A stretch of 64,000 nt of DNA from Gelidibacter algens (GTDB lineage Bacteria; Bacteroidota; Bacteroidia; Flavobacteriales; Flavobacteriaceae): assembly GCF_001678675.1 (NCBI RefSeq), contig NZ_LZRN01000001.1, positions 62,001 through 126,000 on the forward strand, in the 5' to 3' direction. This document shows, piece by piece, positions 51,222-60,370 of the stretch. How positions within the stretch are numbered: position 1 is the first letter of the stretch; each line of letters begins with the position of its first letter. Both the position numbers and the translations under genes were made by a program. The notes beneath the pieces were generated by a model. That model was not told where the DNA came from. It saw only the letters and a program-made list of their open reading frames with translations, and searched no databases.

Positions 51222-53450
51222 CTAAAACCTAACGGATATCTTGCCTCTTGCATAAAACGGGGTGCCGGGTGTAAAATGAATTTCTTCAACTGACGCTGCC
51301 TCGTTAAACAACCTACTTTCAGTGGCAAATTGGGTCTCGTTCCATTCGGTATCGAATAAATTTTCAATGATGATACCAATCGTCCAATTCTTAATAGAAT
51401 AATTAAGGTTCATATCTGTCACAAGATAACCTTTGGCCACGATGGAATTATCTTCATTAGCAGGCCTATCATTTACGAAGCGATAGTTTATTCCGCCAGA
51501 AAAATCACCAACATCCCTAAAATTAAGTCCAGCCGATGACGTAAGATTTGGTGCTAAGGGTATGTAATCTTGTCCCTCTGGCTCTTCAGCACTTCTAGCA
51601 TGGGTATAGTTCACATCACCGTTTAGGTATAGCCAATCAGCCAGTTGGTATCGCAATCCAAAATCAACGCCCCAACGTTGTGTTTTTCCACTGGGTTCTA
51701 CTATGGCAGCATCACCTACATACACAAATTCTTGTTGTAGGTATAGCGTCCAAAGAGCAGCATTGAGCACTAATTTTCCCATAGGTTTGTAAATAGCTCC
51801 AAAATCGACTCCAAAAGCGAGTGGAAGAATTTCTTTCCCATTGTTAGCGGTCACTACCCTGGTGTCATTGGAATGAAAACCAATTCCTGATTTTGCGAAC
51901 ACTTGAAAGTTGGGAGACGCGGCGTAAAGAACGTTTAGTTTAGGGCCTAAAAACACTTTGTCTTCACTTTTGTTGTCGTATGTTTCCGTAAGCAAATTAA
52001 TATAATCAAATCTGAAGTAATCGAGACGAAGGCCAGGATTGATGGTCCATTTGTTTTTCTTATAAGTAAGGTCAAGGTAGCCGTATAGATTTAGCTCATC
52101 GGTGTTTCCATATGCCAAACGTTCCAACAAAGTTTGCCGATTTTTAGTTCGGGAAAGTTGAACATCGTTAATGTCATCATATCTAAAACCAATTCCGGTG
52201 TTATACTTCAACTGTGAGTCGTGGTCTCCTACATGAATTGAATGTTCATAACTGGTTTCTGCCCCAATAATGGTACGGTTTTCCGTCTGGCGTATCTGAT
52301 CTGCATTTACCGGATCTTCCAAGAAAAAAGTGAAATTCGAAAACAATTCAAAATCATATGCAGAAATAAAAGCTTTCGATTTTATTCTTGAGTGCTCATC
52401 AAGTTGCTGTGAATGATTTACGATAATGTTAGACCTGCTGGTATTGCCTCCTTCAGTATCATCGATAGCGCCAAACCGAGTAATCAGACCTTGATCAACA
52501 GCTCGTTGAGGTATTTGACCCGAAGCATCCCACTTACTTTGAAAATGGGAAAGTGTCAAACTCAACTCTTGATCTTCACGATTGTTAAAATGGTATCGAC
52601 CCATAACATTGAATCGATTGAAATCTTGTGGTGATTCGAAAGCACCATCTGACAGCACCATTTCTGAGGCGACATAGGCGTTTGCAAAGTCGCCTTGATA
52701 TATTTTCATCATTCCCAAAGTTCGGATCGAGTTAAACTGACCTGCCTCAACAGATATAAGGTTTTGGTCGATTTTTTCCTTCGTTTTTAAATCAATATAA
52801 CCGGCAGTATTGAAATTACCTTTTTGTGCGTAATAGGGTCCCATTCCAAAATCGATATTGTCAATCGTTTCAGGAATGATAAAGTGCATGTCAGCATAAC
52901 CTTGACCATGTGCATGAGAAACCAAATTGACGGGAAGTCCATCAACATCTATAGTAATATCGGTGCCATGGTCAATATCAAAACCTCTTAAGAATATTTG
53001 TTCCGCCTTTCCGCCCCCTGCATGCTGGCCTATGATCAGGCCTGGTACTTTTCTTAGAATCTCTTGTGAAGATTTTACTGGGTTGGCTTTGACGTCAACA
53101 TTCACAAAATTACTCAAGACATTTACCTTAGAAACCAAAACGACCTGATCTAAAGATACGGCGGACTCTTCAAGAACGACTTTAATGAAGCCATCCAACT
53201 GGTTTTCAGCGATGGTTAATTGGTGTTTTTTATAGCCGAGACCATAAAAGGAGATGATGTCTCCTACTGATATGTCATCGAGTTCAAAATATCCGGAAAC
53301 ATTGGAATGGGTATATGCCCCAGTGGTATTGTTATAAACACTGACGCCTTCTAGTGCTTCATTACCTTGTGATGCAACTGTGCCACTCAGGTTATGGGCA
53401 TACATTATACTCCCTAAAAGAGTAAATAAAACTGTAAAATATTTTATCAT
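51222..53450 (-). CDS. TonB-dependent outer membrane receptor
   Basis: 742 residues: signal peptide (MIKYFTVLFTLLGSIMYAHN), carboxypeptidase-D-like domain about 20-105 (LSGTVASQGNEALEGVSVYNN), plug about 115-230 (SSQEILRKVPGLIIGQHAGGGKAEQIFLRGFDIDHGTDITIDVDGLPVNLVSHAHGQGYADMHF), then a 22-strand-type barrel ending FYARGKISVRF. No SusD partner, so more like a metal-chelate or cofactor receptor. Last gene of the minus-strand NRPS cluster, 101 bases after a His-rich protein; a metallophore receptor by inference. Confidence 0.92.
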   Translation of the reverse strand: MIKYFTVLFTLLGSIMYAHNLSGTVASQGNEALEGVSVYNNTTGAYTHSNVSGYFELDDISVGDIISFYGLGYKKHQLTIAENQLDGFIKVVLEESAVSLDQVVLVSKVNVLSNFVNVDVKANPVKSSQEILRKVPGLIIGQHAGGGKAEQIFLRGFDIDHGTDITIDVDGLPVNLVSHAHGQGYADMHFIIPETIDNIDFGMGPYYAQKGNFNTAGYIDLKTKEKIDQNLISVEAGQFNSIRTLGMMKIYQGDFANAYVASEMVLSDGAFESPQDFNRFNVMGRYHFNNREDQELSLTLSHFQSKWDASGQIPQRAVDQGLITRFGAIDDTEGGNTSRSNIIVNHSQQLDEHSRIKSKAFISAYDFELFSNFTFFLEDPVNADQIRQTENRTIIGAETSYEHSIHVGDHDSQLKYNTGIGFRYDDINDVQLSRTKNRQTLLERLAYGNTDELNLYGYLDLTYKKNKWTINPGLRLDYFRFDYINLLTETYDNKSEDKVFLGPKLNVLYAASPNFQVFAKSGIGFHSNDTRVVTANNGKEILPLAFGVDFGAIYKPMGKLVLNAALWTLYLQQEFVYVGDAAIVEPSGKTQRWGVDFGLRYQLADWLYLNGDVNYTHARSAEEPEGQDYIPLAPNLTSSAGLNFRDVGDFSGGINYRFVNDRPANEDNSIVAKGYLVTDMNLNYSIKNWTIGIIIENLFDTEWNETQFATESRLFNEAASVEEIHFTPGTPFYARGKISVRF

Positions 53451-53551
53451 TGTGCACTGTTTTTTTATGCAAATGGATTATTGCGAATTGGAAAATAAAT
53501 TTGATAATAGGAGGGGAGCTGAGTCGCCATGTAGATGGCAACCTAAAGCGT

Positions 53552-54013
53552 TCAAGAAAATTGCGGAGGTTGCTTGCTCATATTTAAATAACCGGCTGTG
53601 ACTTTTTTGATAAGCGGATTGTATTCGCCTCTAAAAAATGTCATAAGTATTTGTGGTGAAGTGTAGGCATGGGTGGTAATATGTTTGTCCAACTTATCAA
53701 TGCTTGGTACTGTTTCGTTGTCGGAATCATGGTCGTCTGACGTATTGAATAGGGATTCATAAAGGTCAATTGCTACATGCGTGTGCTCTTTTAGCGATAG
53801 ATCATGTTCATGATAGGAATGCGTGATACCTTCCTGTTCGGAAACAGAGTCATGCCCAATGAGACCACTAGGAGCTTTGGCTACATGCGAAATTTCATGA
53901 AAAACGGAGCTTATTTCATGATGTAAAGGATTGGCCAAATAGCAAAGCCCTATGAGCAATGCCAAATAGTTCATAACGCAGGGCTTCAAGCCTTTTTTGT
54001 GACTGAGGTTCAT
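53552..54013 (-). CDS. His-rich small protein, possible metal-binding
   Basis: 153 residues, family not recognised. One hydrophobic segment near the N-terminus (VMNYLALLIGLCYLANPL), then an acidic, histidine-rich stretch with HHEISSVFHEISHV, HSYHEHDLSLKEHTHV and DDHDSDNE. Likely anchored with the His-rich part in the periplasm. Located between the NRPS and the TonB receptor; metal sensing or buffering would fit but is inference. Confidence 0.7.
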   Translation of the reverse strand: MNLSHKKGLKPCVMNYLALLIGLCYLANPLHHEISSVFHEISHVAKAPSGLIGHDSVSEQEGITHSYHEHDLSLKEHTHVAIDLYESLFNTSDDHDSDNETVPSIDKLDKHITTHAYTSPQILMTFFRGEYNPLIKKVTAGYLNMSKQPPQFS

Positions 54014-54052
54014 AGGGTATGCTATATTAACGAAAACTTAAGTTAGAAGGTT

Positions 54053-57000
54053 TTATTCTTCTAAAAGTGCCATTAATGTTTGTTCTATATATGCACTATA
54101 TTCTGCAATAGTGGGTAGTTCAAAGATTTTATTCAAAGGGAAATTTAATTCAATTTCGTCATTAATTCTGGCCGTTGCACGAATGGCGGCCAAAGAGTGT
54201 CCTCCCAAAGCAATAAAATTATCATAAATACCAACTTTTTTAAGTTGTAAAACTTCTTGCCATATACGTTCCAAAATTTCTTCTATTTCGTTTCTTGGGG
54301 CTGCATAAGGCGTGTCTAATTCCAATTGAACGCTAGTTAGATTTTTCAAAGCTTTTTTGTCGACTTTGCCGTTTTTGGTTAAGGGAATTTCGTTTAAATG
54401 CTTAAAAACGGTGGGCACCATATAGGAAGGCAGTCTTTGTTCTGCGAATTCTCTAATGTCCTTTAGTGATAAATTGGGGTTACCAGTATAATAGGCTACC
54501 AGTTTGTCAGAATTCTGCCAATCATCATCGGATTTGTCATAACCGATTTCTTTCATAATACGTTTAACCTCGGTCTCGTCAATAACCTCATTGATTTCTT
54601 CAAGACTTTCGTCACGTGTTTTATGTCCTAATCTGACGTCCCAACTGTACGGAAATGAATAATTGCTATAGCCCATTTCTTTTTTATGGACATAAATTCC
54701 GACTTGGTTGATGAGACAATTGGTAGACCTACCAGTATCAGTAGGTCGAACCCAGCCTACATTCTCCTTTAAATACACGAGCAGTTCTTCAAGACTCACA
54801 TCGCTAAAACGATAGAAATCCACGAATTCCACTTTTTCGTAAAGCTTATCGTCGTCAAACATAGAAACGTCTAAAAGTTTCTTCACGGCATCGTCTTCCT
54901 GATGGTAAAGTTTTCGGGCCTCTAGAATGGTTTGATCAATCTTCTTGGTATCTAACGCTTCGTCCCAAAACAATTCTTCGGTCAGTCTCGTCTCAAAAAA
55001 TTGACCTCTTGAAAGACCGGTTACGATAAAGGGGATCTCTTTTTCTAAAGCTATTTGGGTACTGAGGGTATATATCGTTTTAAAGCAACCGTTGCACACA
55101 TTATGATGCCTGTGCAGACTATCGACAAAAATGTCGTTCATATGAGGTGTTTCTCCATAAACATGGTCCACACCTAATTTTTTAATGATGGTATCAATAT
55201 TTGCTTTGGCCTGATCAGAAATGTAGCCATTGTCCATCGTAAAAGCCAGCACCCTTAAGCCCATATTGACCAATCTGGCCAAGACGTAGGTACTATCTTT
55301 ACCACCACTCAAAAGCGAAATACAGTCATAGTTAGGATTTTGATTTCTTTTGGAAGTCAACACCTGGAGCAGCTCATCATCGTTTTTGAAATAGCGTTCA
55401 GCTTTCACTTTATAACTTTCAAATGCCGTACAGAGATGGCATACCCCGTTTTCGTTGAAATCAGTATTGGGATAGTTTGAAGGAAGCCCACATTCTATAC
55501 AATTCACCACGTCTTCTTCAGGAATAGACGTTTTGTCTTCTATCAATACAACGGCACAGAGGTCAATTTCTGGATAATTGACAAGATTCGATTCGATATC
55601 AGATAACTCGATACGATACCCTCTTAATTTTACTTGGTCATCGGTTCTTCCTAAATATTCAAATTCTCCGTTCCCGTTTATTCGGCACAAGTCACCAGAA
55701 CGGTACATTTTAGAATCTTTAAAAAAAGGATTTGCGACAAATTTAGCTTCTGTCATTTCAGGAGCATCGACATAGCCTTCCGCCAAACCGATGCCGCTCA
55801 AATATAGTTCTCCAACAACACCTTGGGGCACTATATTGTTATGGCTATCCAGAACATAGGCTTGCATATTCGCGATTGGCGTACCTATTGGGACGGATGT
55901 TCCTAGATGTTTTTGAGAGTCAAATTCACTCACTATGCAGCCAATAGTAGCCTCGGTTGGACCATATTCATTAAAGATTCTTAACGGATTGGGGAATGCA
56001 GATTGCATAGATTTTGCAAGGGCTATTTTAAGGTCTTCACCACCAATAATCATGGTATGGATGTAGGAAGAACTGATTTTTTTTTCTTGAACAAGAGCCA
56101 AGTGCGAAGGTGTCAGTTTAATGGTATTCACCATGTTGTCTTCAAAAACCTGCATCAGGCTCATATCGGCACCAAAAGTGTTCTCTTTATAGGTTATAAT
56201 TCTGCCACCACTAATCAATGGTAACAGCGTCGAAGTGATGGTGAGGTCAAAACCGATGGAACTAAATAAGGGGAAAATCGATTTTTCATTGATGTTGTAA
56301 GCTGCCTTTGCCCAACCCAAATAATTGCTAAGAGCGCTGTGGGATATGCGAACGCCTTTAGGTTTACCAGTACTGCCCGATGTATATAAGATATAGGCCA
56401 TGTCATTCTTTTTTAAATCCGATTGAATGGCCGTAAACGGCTGTTTCGAGATTTCTGAGCGTTCCTTGGTTATATCACATAATCGGTTTGAGTCTATATC
56501 TAAGTTTTTGATCAATCCACTTTCGGTCAATACCAGTGAGGCATCCGAATTTCCGATAATAAACCTAATACGTTCAGAGGGTTGGTCAGAGGGTATAGGT
56601 ATAAAAGTGGCGCCCAATTTTAAAACCGCTAAAACCGCAATAATATACTCTGGATTTCTATAAAAATGAAGTGCTACTTTTTGGTTTTCAAGTATTTTTT
56701 TCTCATACAAATAATGAGCAAGTTGATTGGCTTTCTTGTTCAGCTCAGAATAGGTTAATGTTTGTTTGTCGCCCTGTAAGGCTACCGAATTAGGTCTTTT
56801 TAAGGCATTTTCTTCAAAGTAGGTAAGTGCAGTTGTTGTTGGTTCAACTATTTTAAAATCAGGGTCTATAAGTAATTTTTGCTCTTTAGGGGTTACTAAA
56901 CTGGGCACTGAAATATCCATTTCAATATCCTGAAGCATGGCATCGAGAAGACTTAGCAAATGGTTAGGCACCTTTTGTTGCAGCTCATGATCAAAAGTAC

Positions 57001-58180
57001 CGTGATTCAAGTCTAGCATTATCTTGTATTCTCCATTTGTTTCAGGGACCATGACATGACATCTCATTTGATGGTTACTATCAATATGACCAGTGTAAAT
57101 CCATTCGGAGGTAGTTTTGAAACCATTGAAATTGGAGAAGCCGGTATGTATATAATTGAGGACTACATTAAAGCTGTTGCTGATCTCAGACGTCACCGTA
57201 TCCTGTAACGCGTGTTTTAGGTTGTCGCTGTTTTCAAGTTTAACACGCTGTAACAGCGTTTTGAAACTATCGGCGTCATCAATTTCTGTCAACATGGGGA
57301 AAATCTCAAGAAAGTAGCCTACGGTGTGATGAAACTTTCTGCTGATCCTATTGTGCAAAGGCGCTCCGATAGATAACTTTTTTTGGCCACTGACCCTATA
57401 CATAAAAATGAACAGTAGGGTTGACATGACATTGAACAAGGCTAATTGTGCTGTCCATCCCTTTACTTCAGGACGTTGTAAAAAGAGTTGTAATTTTTGT
57501 GAACGTTCTCGCCCCAAATGAAGAAAGACTCTTGAGGCTTCCGTCGCATCTGGTTTGGGATGAATACCATAAAAGGAATGGATTTTTTCTATATCACGGA
57601 CCTTGGAAGACCAATAGCTGTCTTCGTGGGTTTTCGAACTGGCTGCATCCAATTCAGATTTGACATAGTCTAGATACGAGGCGCTATCAACGGGTTGAAT
57701 TCCGTCATGATGACCCGATAGAGCTTCATAATATTTATTCATTCTATCGAAAATGATTTTTCGAGATACCCCATCGGTAATCAAATGGTGCATGTTCATG
57801 AACCAGATATATGTGTTCTCACTTTTTTTGATCAGGACAGTGTCAAAAACTTGCTGCGATAAATCCAACTTTTTCAAACTGCGGTTCAGGAGCCAATCTG
57901 AGATCATATTAAATTCTGGGTCAGAAGAAAAATCGATGACTTCTATGTTATAGTCCAATTTATCCTTTGCCTCTTGATATGGAATTCCATCTTCTTCATA
58001 AAACCGAATTCTCAACGCATCAGTAGTATCGATGAGCAACTGAAAAGCCTTCTCAAAGATTTGCTTATCAATGGCACCTGATATCTCATAAGAATAGGCC
58101 GTGTTATATAAAGGAACGTCTGGATTCATTTTTTGACCGACCCAGAGAGACATTTGACTTGCGGTGAGCTTTAGCTTCAT
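54053..58180 (-). CDS. NRPS module C-A-PCP with a PP-loop ATPase inserted in the adenylation domain
   Basis: 1375 residues. C domain about 1-430 with HHLITDG at 131-137. A-domain core about 450-900: AYILYTSGSTGKPKGVRIS, NEYGPTEATIGC, YRSGDLCR, LGRTDDQVKLRGYRIEL. Insert about 905-1190: zinc-ribbon-like CIECGLP...CHLCTAFE, PP-loop SLLSGGKDSTYVLARL, CNGCFKTIYTLS and PTDTGRSTNC, as in N-acetyl-sugar amidotransferase-like ATPases. A-domain tail about 1215-1290 (LPSYMVP, LTKNGKVDKKAL). Carrier with LGGHSL, Ser1329. No thioesterase. Specificity residues read roughly DLTKIGEIGK, close to Asn codes. Follows the ACP gene by 27 bases. Confidence 0.92.
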   Translation of the reverse strand: MKLKLTASQMSLWVGQKMNPDVPLYNTAYSYEISGAIDKQIFEKAFQLLIDTTDALRIRFYEEDGIPYQEAKDKLDYNIEVIDFSSDPEFNMISDWLLNRSLKKLDLSQQVFDTVLIKKSENTYIWFMNMHHLITDGVSRKIIFDRMNKYYEALSGHHDGIQPVDSASYLDYVKSELDAASSKTHEDSYWSSKVRDIEKIHSFYGIHPKPDATEASRVFLHLGRERSQKLQLFLQRPEVKGWTAQLALFNVMSTLLFIFMYRVSGQKKLSIGAPLHNRISRKFHHTVGYFLEIFPMLTEIDDADSFKTLLQRVKLENSDNLKHALQDTVTSEISNSFNVVLNYIHTGFSNFNGFKTTSEWIYTGHIDSNHQMRCHVMVPETNGEYKIMLDLNHGTFDHELQQKVPNHLLSLLDAMLQDIEMDISVPSLVTPKEQKLLIDPDFKIVEPTTTALTYFEENALKRPNSVALQGDKQTLTYSELNKKANQLAHYLYEKKILENQKVALHFYRNPEYIIAVLAVLKLGATFIPIPSDQPSERIRFIIGNSDASLVLTESGLIKNLDIDSNRLCDITKERSEISKQPFTAIQSDLKKNDMAYILYTSGSTGKPKGVRISHSALSNYLGWAKAAYNINEKSIFPLFSSIGFDLTITSTLLPLISGGRIITYKENTFGADMSLMQVFEDNMVNTIKLTPSHLALVQEKKISSSYIHTMIIGGEDLKIALAKSMQSAFPNPLRIFNEYGPTEATIGCIVSEFDSQKHLGTSVPIGTPIANMQAYVLDSHNNIVPQGVVGELYLSGIGLAEGYVDAPEMTEAKFVANPFFKDSKMYRSGDLCRINGNGEFEYLGRTDDQVKLRGYRIELSDIESNLVNYPEIDLCAVVLIEDKTSIPEEDVVNCIECGLPSNYPNTDFNENGVCHLCTAFESYKVKAERYFKNDDELLQVLTSKRNQNPNYDCISLLSGGKDSTYVLARLVNMGLRVLAFTMDNGYISDQAKANIDTIIKKLGVDHVYGETPHMNDIFVDSLHRHHNVCNGCFKTIYTLSTQIALEKEIPFIVTGLSRGQFFETRLTEELFWDEALDTKKIDQTILEARKLYHQEDDAVKKLLDVSMFDDDKLYEKVEFVDFYRFSDVSLEELLVYLKENVGWVRPTDTGRSTNCLINQVGIYVHKKEMGYSNYSFPYSWDVRLGHKTRDESLEEINEVIDETEVKRIMKEIGYDKSDDDWQNSDKLVAYYTGNPNLSLKDIREFAEQRLPSYMVPTVFKHLNEIPLTKNGKVDKKALKNLTSVQLELDTPYAAPRNEIEEILERIWQEVLQLKKVGIYDNFIALGGHSLAAIRATARINDEIELNFPLNKIFELPTIAEYSAYIEQTLMALLEE

Positions 58181-58207
58181 GTATAAATTATTTGTGACTT
58201 AAAAAAC

Positions 58208-58444
58208 TTAGATTTGAGGTTTTGATAGATAGGTAGATATGCTGCGGACAGAATTGAAATTTTCGACCGTCATATCCTCTGGATTTATAGTTACTTGAAA
58301 TTCATTTTCCAAGAAGACCACTAGTTTCATCATTCCCAAAGAATCGACGATACCATTTCCTAAGAGGTCTTCATCCATATCTATGCTTTCTATAAATTCA
58401 ATAGAAAGTTCGTCTTTAATATAAGTAATGATCTTTTCGTTCAT
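58208..58444 (-). CDS. Acyl/peptidyl carrier protein
   Basis: 78 residues, four-helix carrier fold: IITYIKDELSIEFIESIDMDEDLLGNGIVDSLGMMKLVVFLENEFQVTINPEDMTVENFNSV. The phosphopantetheine Ser is in VDSLGMM. Its ATG overlaps the A-domain gene's TGA by 4 bases, so the two are coupled. It probably receives the aminoacyl group from that enzyme and hands it to the C domain of the NRPS. Confidence 0.93.
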   Translation of the reverse strand: MNEKIITYIKDELSIEFIESIDMDEDLLGNGIVDSLGMMKLVVFLENEFQVTINPEDMTVENFNSVRSISTYLSKPQI

Positions 58445-60012
58445 AAAGTTTGTGTTTCAAGCAGTTCGATTATTTTATTTCGATCTATTTTTCCGGTTCC
58501 TGTTCTTGGAAATTTGTGCATAATAGTAATGTTTTGTGGTACCATATAGGAGGGAAGGAATAGTTTGCAAAAATCAATAACATCATCGGCGTTGATTTTC
58601 GCTCCATCTGCTAAACAAACCACTGCTTCAAGTTCTCTTATTTCTAAATCCTTTTTCACCACTATTACGGCCGCTTCGGTGATGAGTTCATTTTTTAATA
58701 AGATGGCTTCAATGTCGTCTAACTCAATTCTATACCCCCTAAGTTTTACCTGACGATCTATTCGCCCTAAAAACATGAGCTCTTTTTGTTCATTCTCATA
58801 AACCAAATCGCCCGTCCTATAATAAATATGATCATACCCAGGAGCCATTTCTATTTTGAAAAAGGATTTTTCAGTAAGTTCTTTTCTATTCCAATAACCG
58901 ATCATCATTGTGGCTGTTCTGATCACTAGTTCTCCAGGTTCGCCATTATTTACCGGTTGATCGTCAGTGTCCAAGATTTTGAATTCGGTATTGTTCCAAA
59001 CGGTACCCAAGGGTATCGGGTCGTCAGTTTCGGGTGGTTTCTCTAAAATATAGTAGGTGCATCGTGCTAGTTCTGACGGCCCATAGGAGTTGATGAATTT
59101 GGCATGTGGCCATTTCAGCATCAACTGCCTAAGCTGCTTAACGGGAAATACTTCGCCCCCAAACCTTATCCATCGTAAAGCACTGAAATCATGTTTTTCA
59201 ATATGCCCATGCAATAAAACCTGTATCAAAATCAGGGGTACAGAAAACCAAATCGTAATGTTTTCCTTGGCTACCAATGCTGATAAACTTGCGGGAAGCT
59301 TTACGTAAGAATCGGGAAAAATTACCGTTGTGGCTCCTACTAAGGGTCCTGATAGGTACCCAAAAAGCGATTGGTCAAAATGCAGTGGCGCAAAATTTCC
59401 GATGATATCGCTATTGTCTAAATTATGTAAATCGGCTTCTAGCTTTGCCAAGCTCAGCAAACTGTGATGGGAGTGCATAATTCCTTTGGGCATTCCGGTA
59501 GATCCAGAAGTATATAAAATAGAGGCCAGATCATGTTCTAAAATTCTGGCCGGTGAATAATCATCCAATGTCCTAGAAAAGATAGCTTCCCAAGAAACGG
59601 TCTTTACGTCTAAATTTTCCGAGAGGCCAACTATGGATTTAAGAAAAGGGGCTTTTTGAGTAATTAATTTTATTTTTCTAGTTTGCGCTGGCGTTGTAAC
59701 GATATGTTCTATCCCACAATCATTTAAAATTATAAGTATTCTTTCTAAAGGTAAAAACGGGTCAATAGCTACGAAAGCTCCGCCAGACTTAAGAATGCCG
59801 TAAAATGCAACGGCGGTATCAAGACAACGATTCATAAAAATAGCCACGCGATCTCCTCTGATAAGGCCTTTGTCTAAAAGGTAAGACGCCAGCTGATCGG
59901 CTTTGCTATCTAATGCTTTGTAAGAAATAGAGTCGTCTAAACATTTAAACGCATCTTTTTCAGGGTAACGGACTGCCGATTGCTCGATTAAATTCGTAAT
60001 ATTATAAAGCAT
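58441..60012 (-). CDS. Free-standing NRPS adenylation enzyme
   Basis: 523 residues. A3 SILYTSGSTGMPKGIMHSH, A5 INSYGPSELARC, A7 YYRTGDLV, A8 FLGRIDRQVKLRGYRIELDDIE, A10 PRTGTGKIDRNKI with catalytic Lys. Specificity positions read roughly DQFFIFSRCK, which I do not recognise. Loads the adjacent stand-alone carrier, a typical starter-unit arrangement. First gene of the minus-strand cluster and divergent from the HupE gene. Confidence 0.92.
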   Translation of the reverse strand: MLYNITNLIEQSAVRYPEKDAFKCLDDSISYKALDSKADQLASYLLDKGLIRGDRVAIFMNRCLDTAVAFYGILKSGGAFVAIDPFLPLERILIILNDCGIEHIVTTPAQTRKIKLITQKAPFLKSIVGLSENLDVKTVSWEAIFSRTLDDYSPARILEHDLASILYTSGSTGMPKGIMHSHHSLLSLAKLEADLHNLDNSDIIGNFAPLHFDQSLFGYLSGPLVGATTVIFPDSYVKLPASLSALVAKENITIWFSVPLILIQVLLHGHIEKHDFSALRWIRFGGEVFPVKQLRQLMLKWPHAKFINSYGPSELARCTYYILEKPPETDDPIPLGTVWNNTEFKILDTDDQPVNNGEPGELVIRTATMMIGYWNRKELTEKSFFKIEMAPGYDHIYYRTGDLVYENEQKELMFLGRIDRQVKLRGYRIELDDIEAILLKNELITEAAVIVVKKDLEIRELEAVVCLADGAKINADDVIDFCKLFLPSYMVPQNITIMHKFPRTGTGKIDRNKIIELLETQTL

Positions 60013-60370
60013 GTATCATAAATTAATTATATGGAATGGTTTTTCATCAATATATTCCTGCTGACAATCCACTAATTTTGTAAATGACTAAGTTAAATCA
60101 AGATTATGAGGTTATCAAAAATAGGGGGTGTCCCTAAACCATTAAAACCGTAAGTTGGTCGAAAAAACAACAATTACGTGACAAATTTGTTAAATTAGTA
60201 TCATATTTATTTGAGACACATAAACTGTTTAAACTATCAATCTTATCAAAAAAGTATTTAAAATCAATAGTAATCTTATCTTCTAAAGATTTTGATAATT
60301 TATTTGCAGAACTATAGCTTAAACAAATATTTGGTCTTAACTACAACCAGTTTAAACTAACCAATACCTT
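60013..60370. other. Divergent promoter region between the two NRPS transcription units
   Basis: About 360 bases without a gene, very AT-rich. The plus strand has TTTG-N19-AATATTTG (60303-60333), close to the Bacteroidota promoter consensus, for HupE. The string GGGGGTGTCCC at 60123-60133 looks out of place but no inverted partner was found. No clear promoter for the A-domain gene. Confidence 0.5.
60303..60333 (+). promoter_or_regulatory. Candidate promoter of the HupE/NRPS unit
   Basis: TTTG (60303-60306), 19 bases, AATATTTG (60326-60333); one mismatch to TAnnTTTG. 37 bases before the HupE start. Confidence 0.45.

Noticed and set aside
60123-60133. GGGGGTGTCCC as a possible insertion-sequence end
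   Set aside because: No matching inverted copy, target-site duplication or transposase found nearby.
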